Shown: in pieces, positions 17,534-27,113 of the stretch
How positions within the stretch are numbered: position 1 is the stretch's first letter
Layout: the number at the start of each line of letters is the position of its first letter
NCBI GenBank assembly: GCA_046296655.1
Contig: JBKBLE010000010.1
Span: 1-64,000, forward strand
Direction: 5' to 3'
Length of the DNA stretch: 64,000 nucleotides
From: Cloacibacterium sp046296655
GTDB lineage: Bacteria; Bacteroidota; Bacteroidia; Flavobacteriales; Weeksellaceae
Position numbers and translations under genes: made by a program
Notes under the pieces: model-generated
Seen by the model: the letters and a program-made list of their open reading frames with translations, nothing else
Database searches by the model: none
What the model was told of the DNA's origin: nothing

Positions 17534-19450
17534 TTAAAATTTATATTCTACTCCTAAAGTTATATTTCTAGGTTTTGTGGTATAACCGATGACATCTGTG
17601 TAACTGGTATTCAATACGTTTCCTACATTTAAATAAGTATCTAAAGATTTGGTGATTTTCTGATTGATATTAAGGTTAAACAAATGGAACGCTTCTAATT
17701 CTACGTTTTTTGTACTAAAACTACTGCTATCATAGTACGCATCATTTCTTTTTGAGGTATATTGATAAGAAATATTGATTCTGTTATTTTTAATCGGTAA
17801 AATTTCTAAAAAAGCATTTGCTCTTTGTTTTGGCGAACGTAATCTTGTTGCAGGATTGTCTTTTTCAGCGAAAGAAAAATTACCACCTACATTTACTTTT
17901 TCATTGAAATGATATTGAACTCCTAATTCTACACCTTTTACTTTATTGCTGTCTACGTTTAAAAATTTCCCAGCATAAGTGTTGAAATCTACAATATTAT
18001 ACACGAAAACATCTTTTTCTTTTCTACTGAAAACACTTGCATTCACCACAAAAGTTCTGTCTTTCTTTCCAAAACTGAAATCCAATTCATGCGAAGCATT
18101 GGTTTCTGGTTTTAAATCAAAATTCGGTAAAACATAAGGCAATGAACCGTAAGATTGATATAGAGTAGGTGCGATAAATGCAGTGGCATAAGAATATCCT
18201 ATTTTTAAGAAATTCTCGTCTAAATCTGTTAAAATAAATGGATTTACGCTGTAAACAAAGTGATTATCATATTTAGAATGATTGTTCAATCGTGCTCCTA
18301 AATCCAAATGAAAAATTTGATAGGCTAAATTTGCATTGGCAAAAACATCAAAATTACTGATTTCGGTTTCGCCTAGAGTCAATACATTTTGCATAGATGT
18401 TCCGCCCCAAGGTAAAGATTTGGAACCTAAATTCTGAGTTTCATACTGTATTCCCGCTACTAAATTAATATGCTCCGAAAATTGAGTCTGATTGTACAAT
18501 TCTGCAAAAATATTTTGACCTTGATAGCTGTATTGGTCTTGATAGGTATTATTGTTGAGATTTCTCACGATTCTTTCATTCGCAGAAATTCTAGAATTAA
18601 ACGTGATGTTTCCTTTTTCGTATGAATATTGAGCATTGAGTCCGCTGAATTTTTGCGTGTCATTGCCTTTGTATTTTCCATCTTCAAAAGCGCCATTGTC
18701 AAAATCATAATAATGATGTTGATAACCAGCGTTTACATTTACATTAAAATTTTGAGTGCTGTAACCAACAGTAGCATTTGCATTTTGCTTTTCAAAACCA
18801 TCTTTATCGAAATTTTCTCCAAGAGCTGCCGAAATTCCGTCTGATTTTTCATTAGAACCAGAAAATTGATAATTCCATTGATTGATTTTTCCTTGAGCGC
18901 TCAAATTTTGTCCAAAAGTTCCGAAACTGCCGATTCTTGCTCCAATTCTTCCTTCTAAAGGTTGCTGCGAAGATTTTTTAGTTTTAATGTTAATCACAGA
19001 AACGGTAGCATTAGAACCATATAAAACCGAAGATGCTCCATTCAGAATTTCTATAGATTCTATATTTTCTGATGCAAAAAGTCTAAGGTCTGTTGCGTTG
19101 TAATCATTTCCGGTAACGTCTTTTAACGGAATTCCATCTACTAGAATTAATACGTTGGCTAGTTTTCCGCCTCTTATTTTTAGAGATTTCGGTTCTGGAC
19201 CATTGTTGAAGTTTCCAGTAATTTGATAACCAGATACTTGGTTAAGGATTTCTGCTGCGTTTTGTCCTTTGAATTTTTCTAAATCTTTAGAAGTAAGGAG
19301 TTGAACATTTTTACCTGTTTTGTGAAGTTGTTGTTTAGCTTTTGCTGCGATGGTAACTTCTGGAATTAGTTTTTCTTCTTTTTCTTGAGCTGACAATTGT
19401 GAAATTCCCGTCACAAAGAGCATTCCTGCGAAGATTAAGTTTTTTTTCAT
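17534..19450 (-). CDS. btuB: TonB-dependent receptor, BtuB-like (cobalamin/corrinoid uptake)
   Basis: A 638-residue outer-membrane receptor. A signal peptide (residues 1-21, GISQLSA|Q) precedes a plug domain at about 40-165 (TGKNVQLLTSKDLEKFKGQNAAEILNQ, IRGGKLANVLILVDG, IEILNGASSVLYGSNATVSVINI); a 22-strand-type barrel follows, ending NITLGVEYKF with C-terminal Phe. Homology alone would only say TonB receptor. The cobalamin riboswitch directly upstream on the same strand makes vitamin B12 or another corrinoid the likely ligand. Repression at high B12 would be through the riboswitch. Confidence 0.85.
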   Translation of the reverse strand: MKKNLIFAGMLFVTGISQLSAQEKEEKLIPEVTIAAKAKQQLHKTGKNVQLLTSKDLEKFKGQNAAEILNQVSGYQITGNFNNGPEPKSLKIRGGKLANVLILVDGIPLKDVTGNDYNATDLRLFASENIESIEILNGASSVLYGSNATVSVINIKTKKSSQQPLEGRIGARIGSFGTFGQNLSAQGKINQWNYQFSGSNEKSDGISAALGENFDKDGFEKQNANATVGYSTQNFNVNVNAGYQHHYYDFDNGAFEDGKYKGNDTQKFSGLNAQYSYEKGNITFNSRISANERIVRNLNNNTYQDQYSYQGQNIFAELYNQTQFSEHINLVAGIQYETQNLGSKSLPWGGTSMQNVLTLGETEISNFDVFANANLAYQIFHLDLGARLNNHSKYDNHFVYSVNPFILTDLDENFLKIGYSYATAFIAPTLYQSYGSLPYVLPNFDLKPETNASHELDFSFGKKDRTFVVNASVFSRKEKDVFVYNIVDFNTYAGKFLNVDSNKVKGVELGVQYHFNEKVNVGGNFSFAEKDNPATRLRSPKQRANAFLEILPIKNNRINISYQYTSKRNDAYYDSSSFSTKNVELEAFHLFNLNINQKITKSLDTYLNVGNVLNTSYTDVIGYTTKPRNITLGVEYKF

Positions 19451-19576
19451 TGTTAAATTTTAAAGTTAATGACTGCTATAAATAACTTTCTGGAAAAGAA
19501 ATAAAGAAAACCACAGAAGAATTGCGTTTTTTACAGGATTTCTCTACTTTTCCTCCGAAAGTATTGATTATGAATG

Positions 19577-19760
19577 TTTTTGGCAGGTCTCCTGACTTTC
19601 GTATTTTTTGCACCTTCTCATCTTTTCAAATAAGATAATGGCTTTTTTTGCAAAAAATTCCTTCGATTTTCACCGAAGCACGATTTACAGTTGCGGGGAC
19701 AGTTTCGGATTTTCACCGAATTCCCATTTTAATTCCGACAAACATCGGAAACCAAAAGCA
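19577..19760 (-). ncRNA. cobalamin riboswitch upstream of btuB
   Basis: On the minus strand, reading 19760 to 19577, two conserved cores are seen. The first is GGTGAAAATCCGAAACTGTC (preceded by GGGAATTC and followed by CCCGCAACTG), the B12-box side. The second is AAGTCAGGAGACCTGCC, the 3' core. P1 can close by CTTTTGG (about 19758-19752) with CCAAAA (19584-19579). Stem GCTTCGGTGAAAATCGAAGG lies between the cores. This matches the AdoCbl-type aptamer; the downstream expression platform (19451-19576) has no obvious terminator, so translational control is more likely. Confidence 0.93.
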
Positions 19761-19820
19761 TTGCAAATGTACATTTAAACCAGAAATTGTGAAAATTTTT
19801 GGTCTATATATTTCAAAAAA

Positions 19821-19848
19821 AAATAGAAAACCCTAAGGTTTTCTATTT
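19821..19848. terminator. terminator after cdd
   Basis: Perfect 12-bp stem AAATAGAAAACC/GGTTTTCTATTT with a 4-base loop, 6 bases past the cdd stop; A/T-rich on both sides. Confidence 0.8.
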
Positions 19849-19853
19849 AGATT

Positions 19854-20333
19854 TTATAAAAAAGAAGCATCAAACGAGAACGGAAGTAAATCTTTAATTG
19901 AATCACATTTATAAACCGCTCCATCAATTCCAGAAAAATAAATTTCTATCGGTTCATTTTGCTTCGTTTCATATTCTAGTAAGCTCTGTCTGCATGCGCC
20001 ACAAGGTGGAGTAGCGGTAGTAAAAGTCTCTTCTTTAGAAGGTCCACCAATAACGTATAATTTTTTAATTTTCACGTTCGGATAATTGGCGCCAATATTA
20101 AAAACTGTGACTCTTTCTGCACATAAACCAGAAGGATAAGCTGCGTTTTCTTGGTTGTTACCTGTAACAATTTCTCCGTTTTCCAGAAGAACAGCGCAAC
20201 CTACATTGAAATGAGAATAGGGAGCATAAGCGTTTTTTCTAGCATTGATAGCTGCTTTATGAAGGGTTTTCTCTATGTCTGAAAGTTCGTTTCTTTCTAT
20301 TTGAGAAAATTTAATTCTTAATTCTTTTTCCAT
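19854..20333 (-). CDS. cdd: cytidine deaminase
   Basis: A 159-residue homotetrameric-type cytidine deaminase that turns cytidine or deoxycytidine into uridine for pyrimidine salvage. The zinc site is complete: CAER (Cys and catalytic Glu) and PPCGACRQ (two Cys). The substrate-binding FNVGCAVLLENGEIVTGNNQENAAYPSGLCAE is present. Monocistronic, with its own terminator. Confidence 0.95.
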   Translation of the reverse strand: MEKELRIKFSQIERNELSDIEKTLHKAAINARKNAYAPYSHFNVGCAVLLENGEIVTGNNQENAAYPSGLCAERVTVFNIGANYPNVKIKKLYVIGGPSKEETFTTATPPCGACRQSLLEYETKQNEPIEIYFSGIDGAVYKCDSIKDLLPFSFDASFL

Positions 20334-20412
20334 TTTAAAAAAAATCGGAAAGTAAAATTACAAAAATTTTGTGAAACCAAAGAATTAAACGTTATTTTCT
20401 GCGTAAAAATGA

Positions 20413-20420
20413 TAAATTTG
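20413..20420 (+). promoter_or_regulatory. -7 promoter element of the OYE gene
   Basis: TAAATTTG, an exact TAnnTTTG match, 22 bases upstream of the ATG. Confidence 0.55.
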
Positions 20421-20442
20421 GGCTCAAATTAATATTGTAAAT

Positions 20443-21495
20443 ATGAAACTTTTTACCCCAATTAAGTTTAGAAATTTAGAAATAAAAAACAGAGTAGTCA
20501 TGGCGCCTATGTGTATGTATTCTGCAGAAAATGGCGTAGTGAATGATTTTCACTTGGTGCATTATGCCACTCGCGCTTTTGGTGGAGTAGGATTAATCAT
20601 TGCAGAAGCTACTGGTGTAGTTCCAGAAGGTAGAATAACTGATAAATGTGCTGGAATTTGGAATGATGAACAAGCTGAAGCATGGAAAAAAATCGTAGAA
20701 TTCATCCATCAAAATACAGAAACCAAAATCGGGATTCAATTAGGTCATGCTGGTAGAAAAGCTTCTACCTGGAATGGCAAACAAACTTCTTTAGAAGAAA
20801 ACGGATGGATTACGGTTGCGCCTTCAGAAATTCCTTATCTAGAAGGTGAAAGAACACCTCATGCTTTAACAAAATCTGAAATTTCAGAATTGGTAAACGC
20901 TTTCAAAGAAGCTGCAGTAAGAAGTGTGAAAGCGGGTTTTGATGTGATTGAGATTCATGCTGCACATGGTTATTTAATTTCTCAGTTTTTATCTCCTTTA
21001 AGCAATGTGAGAACAGATGAGTACGGCGGAAGTTTAGAAAATAGAGCGAGAATTTTACTAGAAATCGTAGAGGCTGTGAATGAAGTTTTAAATAACAATG
21101 TTCCTTTGTTTGTGAGGATTTCTGCAACAGAATACGCTGAGAACGGTTGGAATGTAGAGGATTCCGTAGTGCTTTCTAAAATTTTGAAAGAAAAAGGTGT
21201 AGATTTAATTGATGTTTCTAGCGGTGGAAATATTTCTGGTGCTAAAATCAATGTTTTTTCTGGTTATCAAGTGCCTTTTTCTCATCAAATCAAACAAGAA
21301 GCAGAAGTGAAAACTGGTGCAGTAGGCCTGATTACCAATGCAACTCAAGCCGAAGAAATTTTGCAAAAAGATGAAGCAGATGTAATTTTGTTAGCAAGAG
21401 AACTTCTGAGAAATCCATATTTTGTAGCAAAAAGTTCTTGGGAAAATAATCAAGTAAGTTTCTTCCCTCCACAATACGAAAGGGGTAAGCCTTAG
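20443..21495 (+). CDS. NAD(P)H:flavin oxidoreductase, old yellow enzyme (YqjM/NamA-like)
   Basis: A 350-residue FMN TIM-barrel ene-reductase. Seen: the APMCMYSA segment with the redox-tuning Cys of the thermophilic-like YqjM class, IQLGHAGRKAST, EIHAAHGYLISQFLSP with the His pair that binds the substrate oxygen, and LLARELLRNPYF at the phosphate site. Such enzymes reduce activated C=C bonds with NADPH; the physiological substrate is not known, and oxidative or electrophile detoxification is usual. Monocistronic between its own promoter and terminator. Confidence 0.9.
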   Translation: MKLFTPIKFRNLEIKNRVVMAPMCMYSAENGVVNDFHLVHYATRAFGGVGLIIAEATGVVPEGRITDKCAGIWNDEQAEAWKKIVEFIHQNTETKIGIQLGHAGRKASTWNGKQTSLEENGWITVAPSEIPYLEGERTPHALTKSEISELVNAFKEAAVRSVKAGFDVIEIHAAHGYLISQFLSPLSNVRTDEYGGSLENRARILLEIVEAVNEVLNNNVPLFVRISATEYAENGWNVEDSVVLSKILKEKGVDLIDVSSGGNISGAKINVFSGYQVPFSHQIKQEAEVKTGAVGLITNATQAEEILQKDEADVILLARELLRNPYFVAKSSWENNQVSFFPPQYERGKP

Positions 21496-21501
21496 AATAA
21501 A

Positions 21502-21536
21502 AAAGGATTTCTATATTTTAGAAACCCTTTTTTTAT
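21502..21536. terminator. bidirectional terminator between OYE gene and nhaA
   Basis: 12-bp stem with a single A.C mismatch (AAAGGATTTCTA against TAGAAACCCTTT), flanked by A and T runs, between convergent genes. Confidence 0.75.
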
Positions 21537-21538
21537 GC

Positions 21539-22711
21539 TTAAATATTTTCTTTATAATCGGAAACCGAAATTTTCTTTTTAGCTGAAAGTTTCAGTAAAA
21601 AGTAACCAGAAAATCCAGAAATTGCAGAAGCTACCAGAATCGCAAATTTAGCTTCGTCTTGTATTTCGGTGTGTCCTTTGTAAGATAGCAACGCGATGAA
21701 AATAGACATGGTAAAACCAATTCCTGCCAATAAACCTGCACCAATCATTTGAGACCAATTGCTTTTTTTAGGTAAATCGCTTAGTTTTAATTTGATGGCA
21801 ATGAAGGAAAATAGATTAATTCCAATTACTTTTCCTAGAACTAAGCCTAGAATAATTCCGTAGCCGAAATTGCTAAATAATCCTTCTATCATTCCGCTTT
21901 TAAACTGAATATTAGTATTCGCTAACGCGAAAATGGGCATGATAAAATAATTAACGGGTAAGTGTAATTTTTCTTCTAATTTTTCTAAAGGCGAGATTTC
22001 TGTAGTGCTTTCATTTGTAGGAATGGTAAATGCCAATAAAACCCCTGCAATAGTAGCATGAATGCCACTGTGATGCATAAAATGCCATAAAAACAATCCT
22101 GGAATGATGTAGAAAATATGTTTTTTAACTTTGAAGAAATTCAAAAGAATTAAAAGGAGTAAAATGGCACCACTCAAAGCTAAATAAGTGAATTCTAATT
22201 TTTCTGTGTAGAAAATCGCAATCACTACAATTGCCCCTAAATCATCTACAATTGCTAGCGCAGTAAGAAAAATCTTCACAGAAGCTGGAACTCTTTTCCC
22301 CAGCATTGAAATAATGGCGAGAGAAAATGCTATATCTGTTGCCATAGGAATTCCCCATCCATTTTGGTATTCTGTTCCGTAATTAAAAAATACGAAAATT
22401 AATGCAGGAACCAGCATTCCACCAATTGCTGCAAAAATAGGAAGAGAAGCGTTTTTGAGGCTAGAAAGTTCTCCTTCTAAGAGTTCACGTTTAATTTCTA
22501 AACCTACCAATAAAAAGAAAATGGCCATTAAACCATCATTAATCCAAAGACTTGTAGAATAAGGTCCAATTGGATAATCTAATACATTTTGAAAATCATC
22601 TCCTAAGCTAGAGTTGGCAATCATTAATGAGACGATGACACAGATAATCAATAAATTCCCTGAAGATTGTGCTATTTGGAAAAATTTTCTAAAATAATTG
22701 GTAATCAGCAT
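21539..22711 (-). CDS. nhaA: Na+/H+ antiporter NhaA
   Basis: A 390-residue inner-membrane antiporter that expels Na+ in exchange for protons at alkaline pH. Seen: ATDIAFSLAIISMLGKRVP and ALAIVDDLGAIVVIAIFY, which contains the two adjacent Asp residues of the ion-binding site, plus GIGFTMSIFIALLSY near the C-terminus. Its start lies 2 bases from the stop of the upstream RSH gene, so the two are almost surely co-transcribed from the RSH promoter. Confidence 0.94.
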   Translation of the reverse strand: MLITNYFRKFFQIAQSSGNLLIICVIVSLMIANSSLGDDFQNVLDYPIGPYSTSLWINDGLMAIFFLLVGLEIKRELLEGELSSLKNASLPIFAAIGGMLVPALIFVFFNYGTEYQNGWGIPMATDIAFSLAIISMLGKRVPASVKIFLTALAIVDDLGAIVVIAIFYTEKLEFTYLALSGAILLLLILLNFFKVKKHIFYIIPGLFLWHFMHHSGIHATIAGVLLAFTIPTNESTTEISPLEKLEEKLHLPVNYFIMPIFALANTNIQFKSGMIEGLFSNFGYGIILGLVLGKVIGINLFSFIAIKLKLSDLPKKSNWSQMIGAGLLAGIGFTMSIFIALLSYKGHTEIQDEAKFAILVASAISGFSGYFLLKLSAKKKISVSDYKENI

Positions 22712-22713
22712 AA

Positions 22714-24918
22714 TTATAATCTTTTTACTTGGGTTACGCTCAGTACATTTCTGAGTTGTTTTAGTGTTTCTTCTAGTTGGCTTTTGTTTTTAACTTCTAG
22801 CGTGATGGTTCCTAAGAAAATGCCGTCATTACTTTCGATAGAAATACTTTTCATATCAATATTCATGGCATTACTAATCACTTCAGTAATGTCATTAACC
22901 AATCCTTTTCTGTCGATTCCTTCAATTTCTATTCTTACTCTGCTGCTGTAACGCTGTTCATTAACCCATTTTGCAGGAATTACTCTATAATCGTAATTGG
23001 CTCTAAGGTTAATCGCATTCGGACAATTGTCATTATGAACTTTAATTCCGTCTGAAATCGTGATAAATCCAAAAATTTTATCCCCTGGAATTACGGTACA
23101 ACATTTGGCAAAGCTATAATTCAGTTTTTCTTCATCTTTACCGAAAACGATTAAGTCTAAATCTGTAGTTGGACTTTCTTCGTAAGCAGTATTGATGTTG
23201 GATAATTTTCTAAATCTCTGGAAGAAGTTTTTTAGCGCACTTTTAGAATCTGCATATTTTTTTAAATCTGTGGTATCATAAGTGCCATCGTAGAATTTTA
23301 AAAATAAATCTTGAGAGGTTTTTTGATTGAAAAATTTCTGAATATTATTCACTTCTTCCTCAGAAAAAGCAAGTTTTGCGTGTCTTAATTTTCTTTGGAA
23401 AATTTCTTTTCCTTCTGCAACTTGACTGTTCTTTTCGGAGTTAAGCGCGGCTTTGATTCTAGATTTTGCTTTAGAAGTGATGACGATATCTAGCCAATCT
23501 TGCTTTGGTTTTTGATTTTGAGAAGAAAGAATGTCTATTTGGTCGCCGTTTTGCAAAACGTAAGAAATAGGAACCAGTTTCCCATTGATTTTTGCGCCTA
23601 AACATTTCATTCCCAAATCGGTGTGAACCGAAAACGCAAAATCCAGAGCTGTAGAACCCACTGGTAAAATTTTAATTTCTCCTTTTGGTGTGAAAACAAA
23701 AACTTCTTTGGAATAAAGATTAAGTTTAATATTATCCAAAAGTTCTGTGGTGGAAAGGTTTTGTTGTTGTTCGATGACTTCTCTAATCTGAGAAATCCAC
23801 TGCTCGAAGTTTCTATCGTCGCTGTTTTGTTTGAAGCCTTCTTTGTATTTATAATGGGCTGCAACACCTTTTTCGGCGATTTCGTCCATTCTTTCAGAAC
23901 GAATTTGAACTTCAATCCATTTTTTATCAGGACCTAAAACAGTCAAATGTAAACTTTCGTAACCTGTAGAACGAGGATTGGTAATCCAGTCACGCATTCT
24001 TAGCGGATTGCTGTGGTATAAATCGGTAACGATGGAATAGATTTTCCAAGCGATGAATTTTTCGTTTTTAGCGTCTGATTTATAAATAATTCTAATCGCG
24101 TAATTGTCAAAAACTTCTTCAAAAGGTATGTTTTGCTTCAGCATTTTTCTATAAATAGAACTGATGGCTTTTGCTCTTCCTTTGATGGTAAAATTAAGAT
24201 GCTCTTCTTTAAGTTGCTCCGAAACTTCTTTTTTGAACTCTTCTACATATTTCTCGCGATTTTCTTTGGCAAGTTCTAATTTATTAGCAATGTCGTAATA
24301 AACATCTGGATTGTTGTATTTTAAAGATAAATCTTCAAGTTCTGATTTTATGTTGTAAAGTCCTAATCTGTGAGCAAGAGGAGCGTAAATGTAAACCGTT
24401 TCTGAGGCAATTTTCTTTTGTTTGTCATCTCTCATGCTTTCAAGCGTTCTCATATTGTGCAATCTGTCTGCAATTTTGATGAGAATCACGCGGAAATCTT
24501 CGGAAAGCGTTAAAAGTAATTTTCTGTAATTTTCAGACTGAACCGAAATGTTTTGATGGTTCATCACTGAAATTTTTGTCAATCCGTTAACAATATCTGC
24601 TATTTTTTGACCAAAAATTTTCTTGATATCTTCATAAGTATATTCAGAATCTTCAATCACGTCATGAAGCAATGCGCAAGCAATGGAAGTGGCTCCTAAA
24701 CCTATTTCATTGGCAACAATTTTTGCCACTTCGATAGGGTGATAGATGTAAGGTTCGCCCGTTTTTCTTCTTTGGTCTTTGTGAGCGTCTAAAGCAATAT
24801 CAAATGCTTTCCTGATGAGTTTATTCTGTTCTTCATCAAGAGTTCTGTATGTATTAGAGATTAAATCTTTATAGCGATACTGAATTTCTTTATTTTCTTT
24901 TTCTAAATCATAAACCAT
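22714..24918 (-). CDS. bifunctional (p)ppGpp synthetase/hydrolase (RelA/SpoT homologue)
   Basis: A 734-residue RSH protein controlling the stringent response. Domains in order: HD hydrolase (about 25-180) with intact HDVIED; synthetase (about 225-350) with RAKAISSIYRKM, DNYAIRIIYKS and GYESLHLTV; TGS (about 395-455, VFTPKGEIKILPVGSTALDFA); a helical/CC region; and ACT (about 655-734). The motif RMRD sits where bifunctional enzymes have RXKD and synthetase-only RelA has EXDD, so both activities are expected. It is the likely only long RSH in the genome, as in relatives. nhaA follows after 2 bases. Confidence 0.94.
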   Translation of the reverse strand: MVYDLEKENKEIQYRYKDLISNTYRTLDEEQNKLIRKAFDIALDAHKDQRRKTGEPYIYHPIEVAKIVANEIGLGATSIACALLHDVIEDSEYTYEDIKKIFGQKIADIVNGLTKISVMNHQNISVQSENYRKLLLTLSEDFRVILIKIADRLHNMRTLESMRDDKQKKIASETVYIYAPLAHRLGLYNIKSELEDLSLKYNNPDVYYDIANKLELAKENREKYVEEFKKEVSEQLKEEHLNFTIKGRAKAISSIYRKMLKQNIPFEEVFDNYAIRIIYKSDAKNEKFIAWKIYSIVTDLYHSNPLRMRDWITNPRSTGYESLHLTVLGPDKKWIEVQIRSERMDEIAEKGVAAHYKYKEGFKQNSDDRNFEQWISQIREVIEQQQNLSTTELLDNIKLNLYSKEVFVFTPKGEIKILPVGSTALDFAFSVHTDLGMKCLGAKINGKLVPISYVLQNGDQIDILSSQNQKPKQDWLDIVITSKAKSRIKAALNSEKNSQVAEGKEIFQRKLRHAKLAFSEEEVNNIQKFFNQKTSQDLFLKFYDGTYDTTDLKKYADSKSALKNFFQRFRKLSNINTAYEESPTTDLDLIVFGKDEEKLNYSFAKCCTVIPGDKIFGFITISDGIKVHNDNCPNAINLRANYDYRVIPAKWVNEQRYSSRVRIEIEGIDRKGLVNDITEVISNAMNIDMKSISIESNDGIFLGTITLEVKNKSQLEETLKQLRNVLSVTQVKRL

Positions 24919-24940
24919 CTTTGAGCCTCTTTAATTATCA

Positions 24941-24948
24941 CGAAAATA
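24941..24948 (-). promoter_or_regulatory. -7 promoter element of the RSH-nhaA operon
   Basis: Minus strand TATTTTCG, one base from TAnnTTTG, 22 bases upstream of the RSH ATG. Confidence 0.45.
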
Positions 24949-24988
24949 CAAAAAAAAGCTTTAAAATAAAAGCTTTACTGTAATTCCT

Positions 24989-25017
24989 AAAAAGAAAACC
25001 CGAAAATAAATTTCGGG
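24989..25017 (-). terminator. terminator after the 146-residue protein gene
   Basis: Stem CCCGAAA/TTTCGGG with a 5-base loop; on the minus strand it is followed by TTTTCTTTTT. Confidence 0.75.
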
Positions 25018-25049
25018 CTTCGTATGAAAAATTAATTTGATATGAAAAA

Positions 25050-25490
25050 TTATGTGTTTGAACTCACTTCAGAATTTATTCCTGTTCTCATTTCAGAATG
25101 AGAAGTTTTAATTTCTGGCATCGCGTAAATAAGCGCTTTTGCTTTTAGGGCAACTACTTTTTTAATGTAATCTAAATCTACTGCTTCAGCAAAATCCACT
25201 TCTGGTAATTCATAAGTATTGACCACTTTGTTTTCTCTGAAAGCGTCTTTTGCCAATTGTAATTCAGTATCATTATTAATCGCCACACTAGTTATCAAAG
25301 AATCTACTGCTGTAGCTTCTGGGTCTATGTCATCAGTGAATAGTTTGCTCCAAAAAGATTTTTCTACTGGTTTACTTTGGTTAATGTAAACAATGTAATC
25401 AGAGTCTTTGAAACCTTTTTTTTCTAAACTTTCAGAAACTGCTTTTGCTTGATCTTGGCTTTCGAAGAGCCCTACAATTGTGTATGACAT
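25050..25490 (-). CDS. conserved hypothetical protein
   Basis: A 146-residue soluble protein that I cannot assign. Its start (SYTIVGLFESQDQAKAVSESLEKKGF) resembles the ferredoxin-like N-terminal unit of general-stress 17M-type proteins, in which a beta strand is followed by a helix reading out a pair-wise difference. The middle (TDDIDPEATAVDSLITSVAINNDTELQLAKDAF) could be a second such half. There is no signal peptide, membrane segment or metal motif. It stands alone with its own terminator. A stress-related role is only a guess from fold resemblance. Confidence 0.7.
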   Translation of the reverse strand: MSYTIVGLFESQDQAKAVSESLEKKGFKDSDYIVYINQSKPVEKSFWSKLFTDDIDPEATAVDSLITSVAINNDTELQLAKDAFRENKVVNTYELPEVDFAEAVDLDYIKKVVALKAKALIYAMPEIKTSHSEMRTGINSEVSSNT

Positions 25491-25706
25491 AATTTTAAAA
25501 ATTTTAGTCGGTTAATTATGATGTAAATATACGATAAAAAAAATGATAATAAAATGTTAAAAAATAAAAATTTAATATAAAATTGACAAAAATCATTAAA
25601 TATTTTATTAATTAAATAATTGTTTAATAAATTGATATTGCTAATAAATCATTTATTTCTTTGTTTTTTTGATTATTTAGGAAGAAGTAATCCATTTTAT
25701 TTTCTT

Positions 25707-25714
25707 TATATTTG
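25707..25714 (+). promoter_or_regulatory. -7 promoter element of dacB
   Basis: TATATTTG, an exact TAnnTTTG match, 18 bases upstream of the ATG at 25733; an in-frame TTG at 25712 overlaps it and is rejected as the start. The rest of the 242-base divergent gap is very AT-rich without further signals. Confidence 0.6.
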
Positions 25715-25732
25715 AAAAAACAATTATTCTTT

Positions 25733-27082
25733 ATGAAGAAATTTTTTGCTTTTATAACGGTTTTTTGCTTGCAAATATTTTATTCACAGTCGGTTACACA
25801 GAATTTAGATAAAGCAGTTCAGTCACTTTTGGCGTCTTCTCCTATGTATTCTGGGAATCTTTCTTTTTATGTAGCAGATGAAAGCGGAAACTTTGTTTAT
25901 GAATATCAAGGAAACAAAGGATTGTCTACCGCTTCAACCATGAAAATTTTTACTGCAGCAGCGGCTTTGGAAACTTTAGGAAAGAATTATCAATATAAAA
26001 CTCAAATCGTTTTAGATAAAAATCTGTATATTTTTTCAAATGGAGATCCTACTTTGGGAAGTTGGCGTTATGATGGTTATAAACCAGAACATTTTATTTC
26101 AAAAATCATAGAAACACTCAAGTCCAGAAATATCAAAGAAATTCCTGGAGATTTGGTGATAGATGACACGTACTCTGATTTTCAGAAAATTCCAGGAGGA
26201 TGGCCTTACAATGACATTGGGAATTATTACGGAGCTGGAGTTTGGGGCGTAAATTGGCGAGAAAACCAATTTGACATCAATACTTTTGGTAAAGATTTTA
26301 AAAATTTCAATATCAATTTAGAAGGTGTACATTTTGTGAATGATGCAAGAACAGAAGGAACTTCTGACAGAAGCATTATTTTTACTACTCCATATAATAA
26401 TGTGGTGCATATTACAGGAACGCTTCCTGCAAAAAATATAACGATTTCTGGAGCTACACCTAATCCACCAAAACAATTGGCGCTAGAAATTGTGGCAGAA
26501 TTAAAGAAACAAAACATCGCTTTTAACGGAAAAATCATCATCAATTCTGAAAGATTGATTGAAGGACAAAATCCATTAGCATTTCCTAAAAATAAAGTGA
26601 TTTTAGAATATTTGTCGCCTACTTTAGATAAAATGGTTTTTTGGTTTCTGAAAAAAAGCATTAATTTCTATGGTGAAACTTTCGTGAAAACAATGGCTAA
26701 AGAAAAAACAGGAAACTCTTCTTTTGAAAGTGGAATGAAATACCTTAAAAATTTCTGGAAACAACGTGGAATAGATGAAAGAATGATTAATTTTGTAGAT
26801 GGAAGTGGATTGTCTCCGCAAAATTATGCTTCTACAAGAGCTGAAGTTTTAGCTTTGATTTGGGCAAAAAAACAACCTTGGTTTACCGAATATTTTGAAG
26901 GATTTCCAGTGCAAGGAAATGGTATGAAAATGAAAAGCGGTAGCATAAAAGATTGTAGAGCTTTTGCAGGTTATCATACTTCTAAATCTGGTCAAAAATA
27001 TGTTTTTGCGATTATTATGAATAATTATCAGGCGAATGATTTGAGTGATGCGCTGTATAAAGTTTTGAATCACTTGAAATAA
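25733..27082 (+). CDS. dacB: D-alanyl-D-alanine carboxypeptidase/endopeptidase (PBP4-type)
   Basis: A 449-residue periplasmic class C penicillin-binding protein that trims or cleaves peptidoglycan cross-bridges. A signal peptide (about residues 1-20) precedes the S-T-M-K active-site tetrad at about residues 68-71, DGSGLSPQN (SxN-type motif region) and KSGSIKDCRAFAGY (the KTG-equivalent, here KSG). The insert between the first and second motifs matches the large extra domain of the DacB family (PGDLVIDDTYSDF). Length is typical. Monocistronic. Confidence 0.92.
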   Translation: MKKFFAFITVFCLQIFYSQSVTQNLDKAVQSLLASSPMYSGNLSFYVADESGNFVYEYQGNKGLSTASTMKIFTAAAALETLGKNYQYKTQIVLDKNLYIFSNGDPTLGSWRYDGYKPEHFISKIIETLKSRNIKEIPGDLVIDDTYSDFQKIPGGWPYNDIGNYYGAGVWGVNWRENQFDINTFGKDFKNFNINLEGVHFVNDARTEGTSDRSIIFTTPYNNVVHITGTLPAKNITISGATPNPPKQLALEIVAELKKQNIAFNGKIIINSERLIEGQNPLAFPKNKVILEYLSPTLDKMVFWFLKKSINFYGETFVKTMAKEKTGNSSFESGMKYLKNFWKQRGIDERMINFVDGSGLSPQNYASTRAEVLALIWAKKQPWFTEYFEGFPVQGNGMKMKSGSIKDCRAFAGYHTSKSGQKYVFAIIMNNYQANDLSDALYKVLNHLK

Positions 27083-27095
27083 ATTTTATTAAAAC

Positions 27096-27113
27096 CACAA
27101 AAGAAACAAAAGA
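27096..27113 (+). repeat. two near-identical 9-bp tandem units after dacB
   Basis: CACAAAAGA followed directly by AACAAAAGA, 13 bases past the dacB stop; same style as the doublets at 8949 and 35519. Confidence 0.4.

Noticed and set aside
26227..26661. 144-codon minus-strand frame inside dacB
   Set aside because: Shadow of a well-supported penicillin-binding protein gene.
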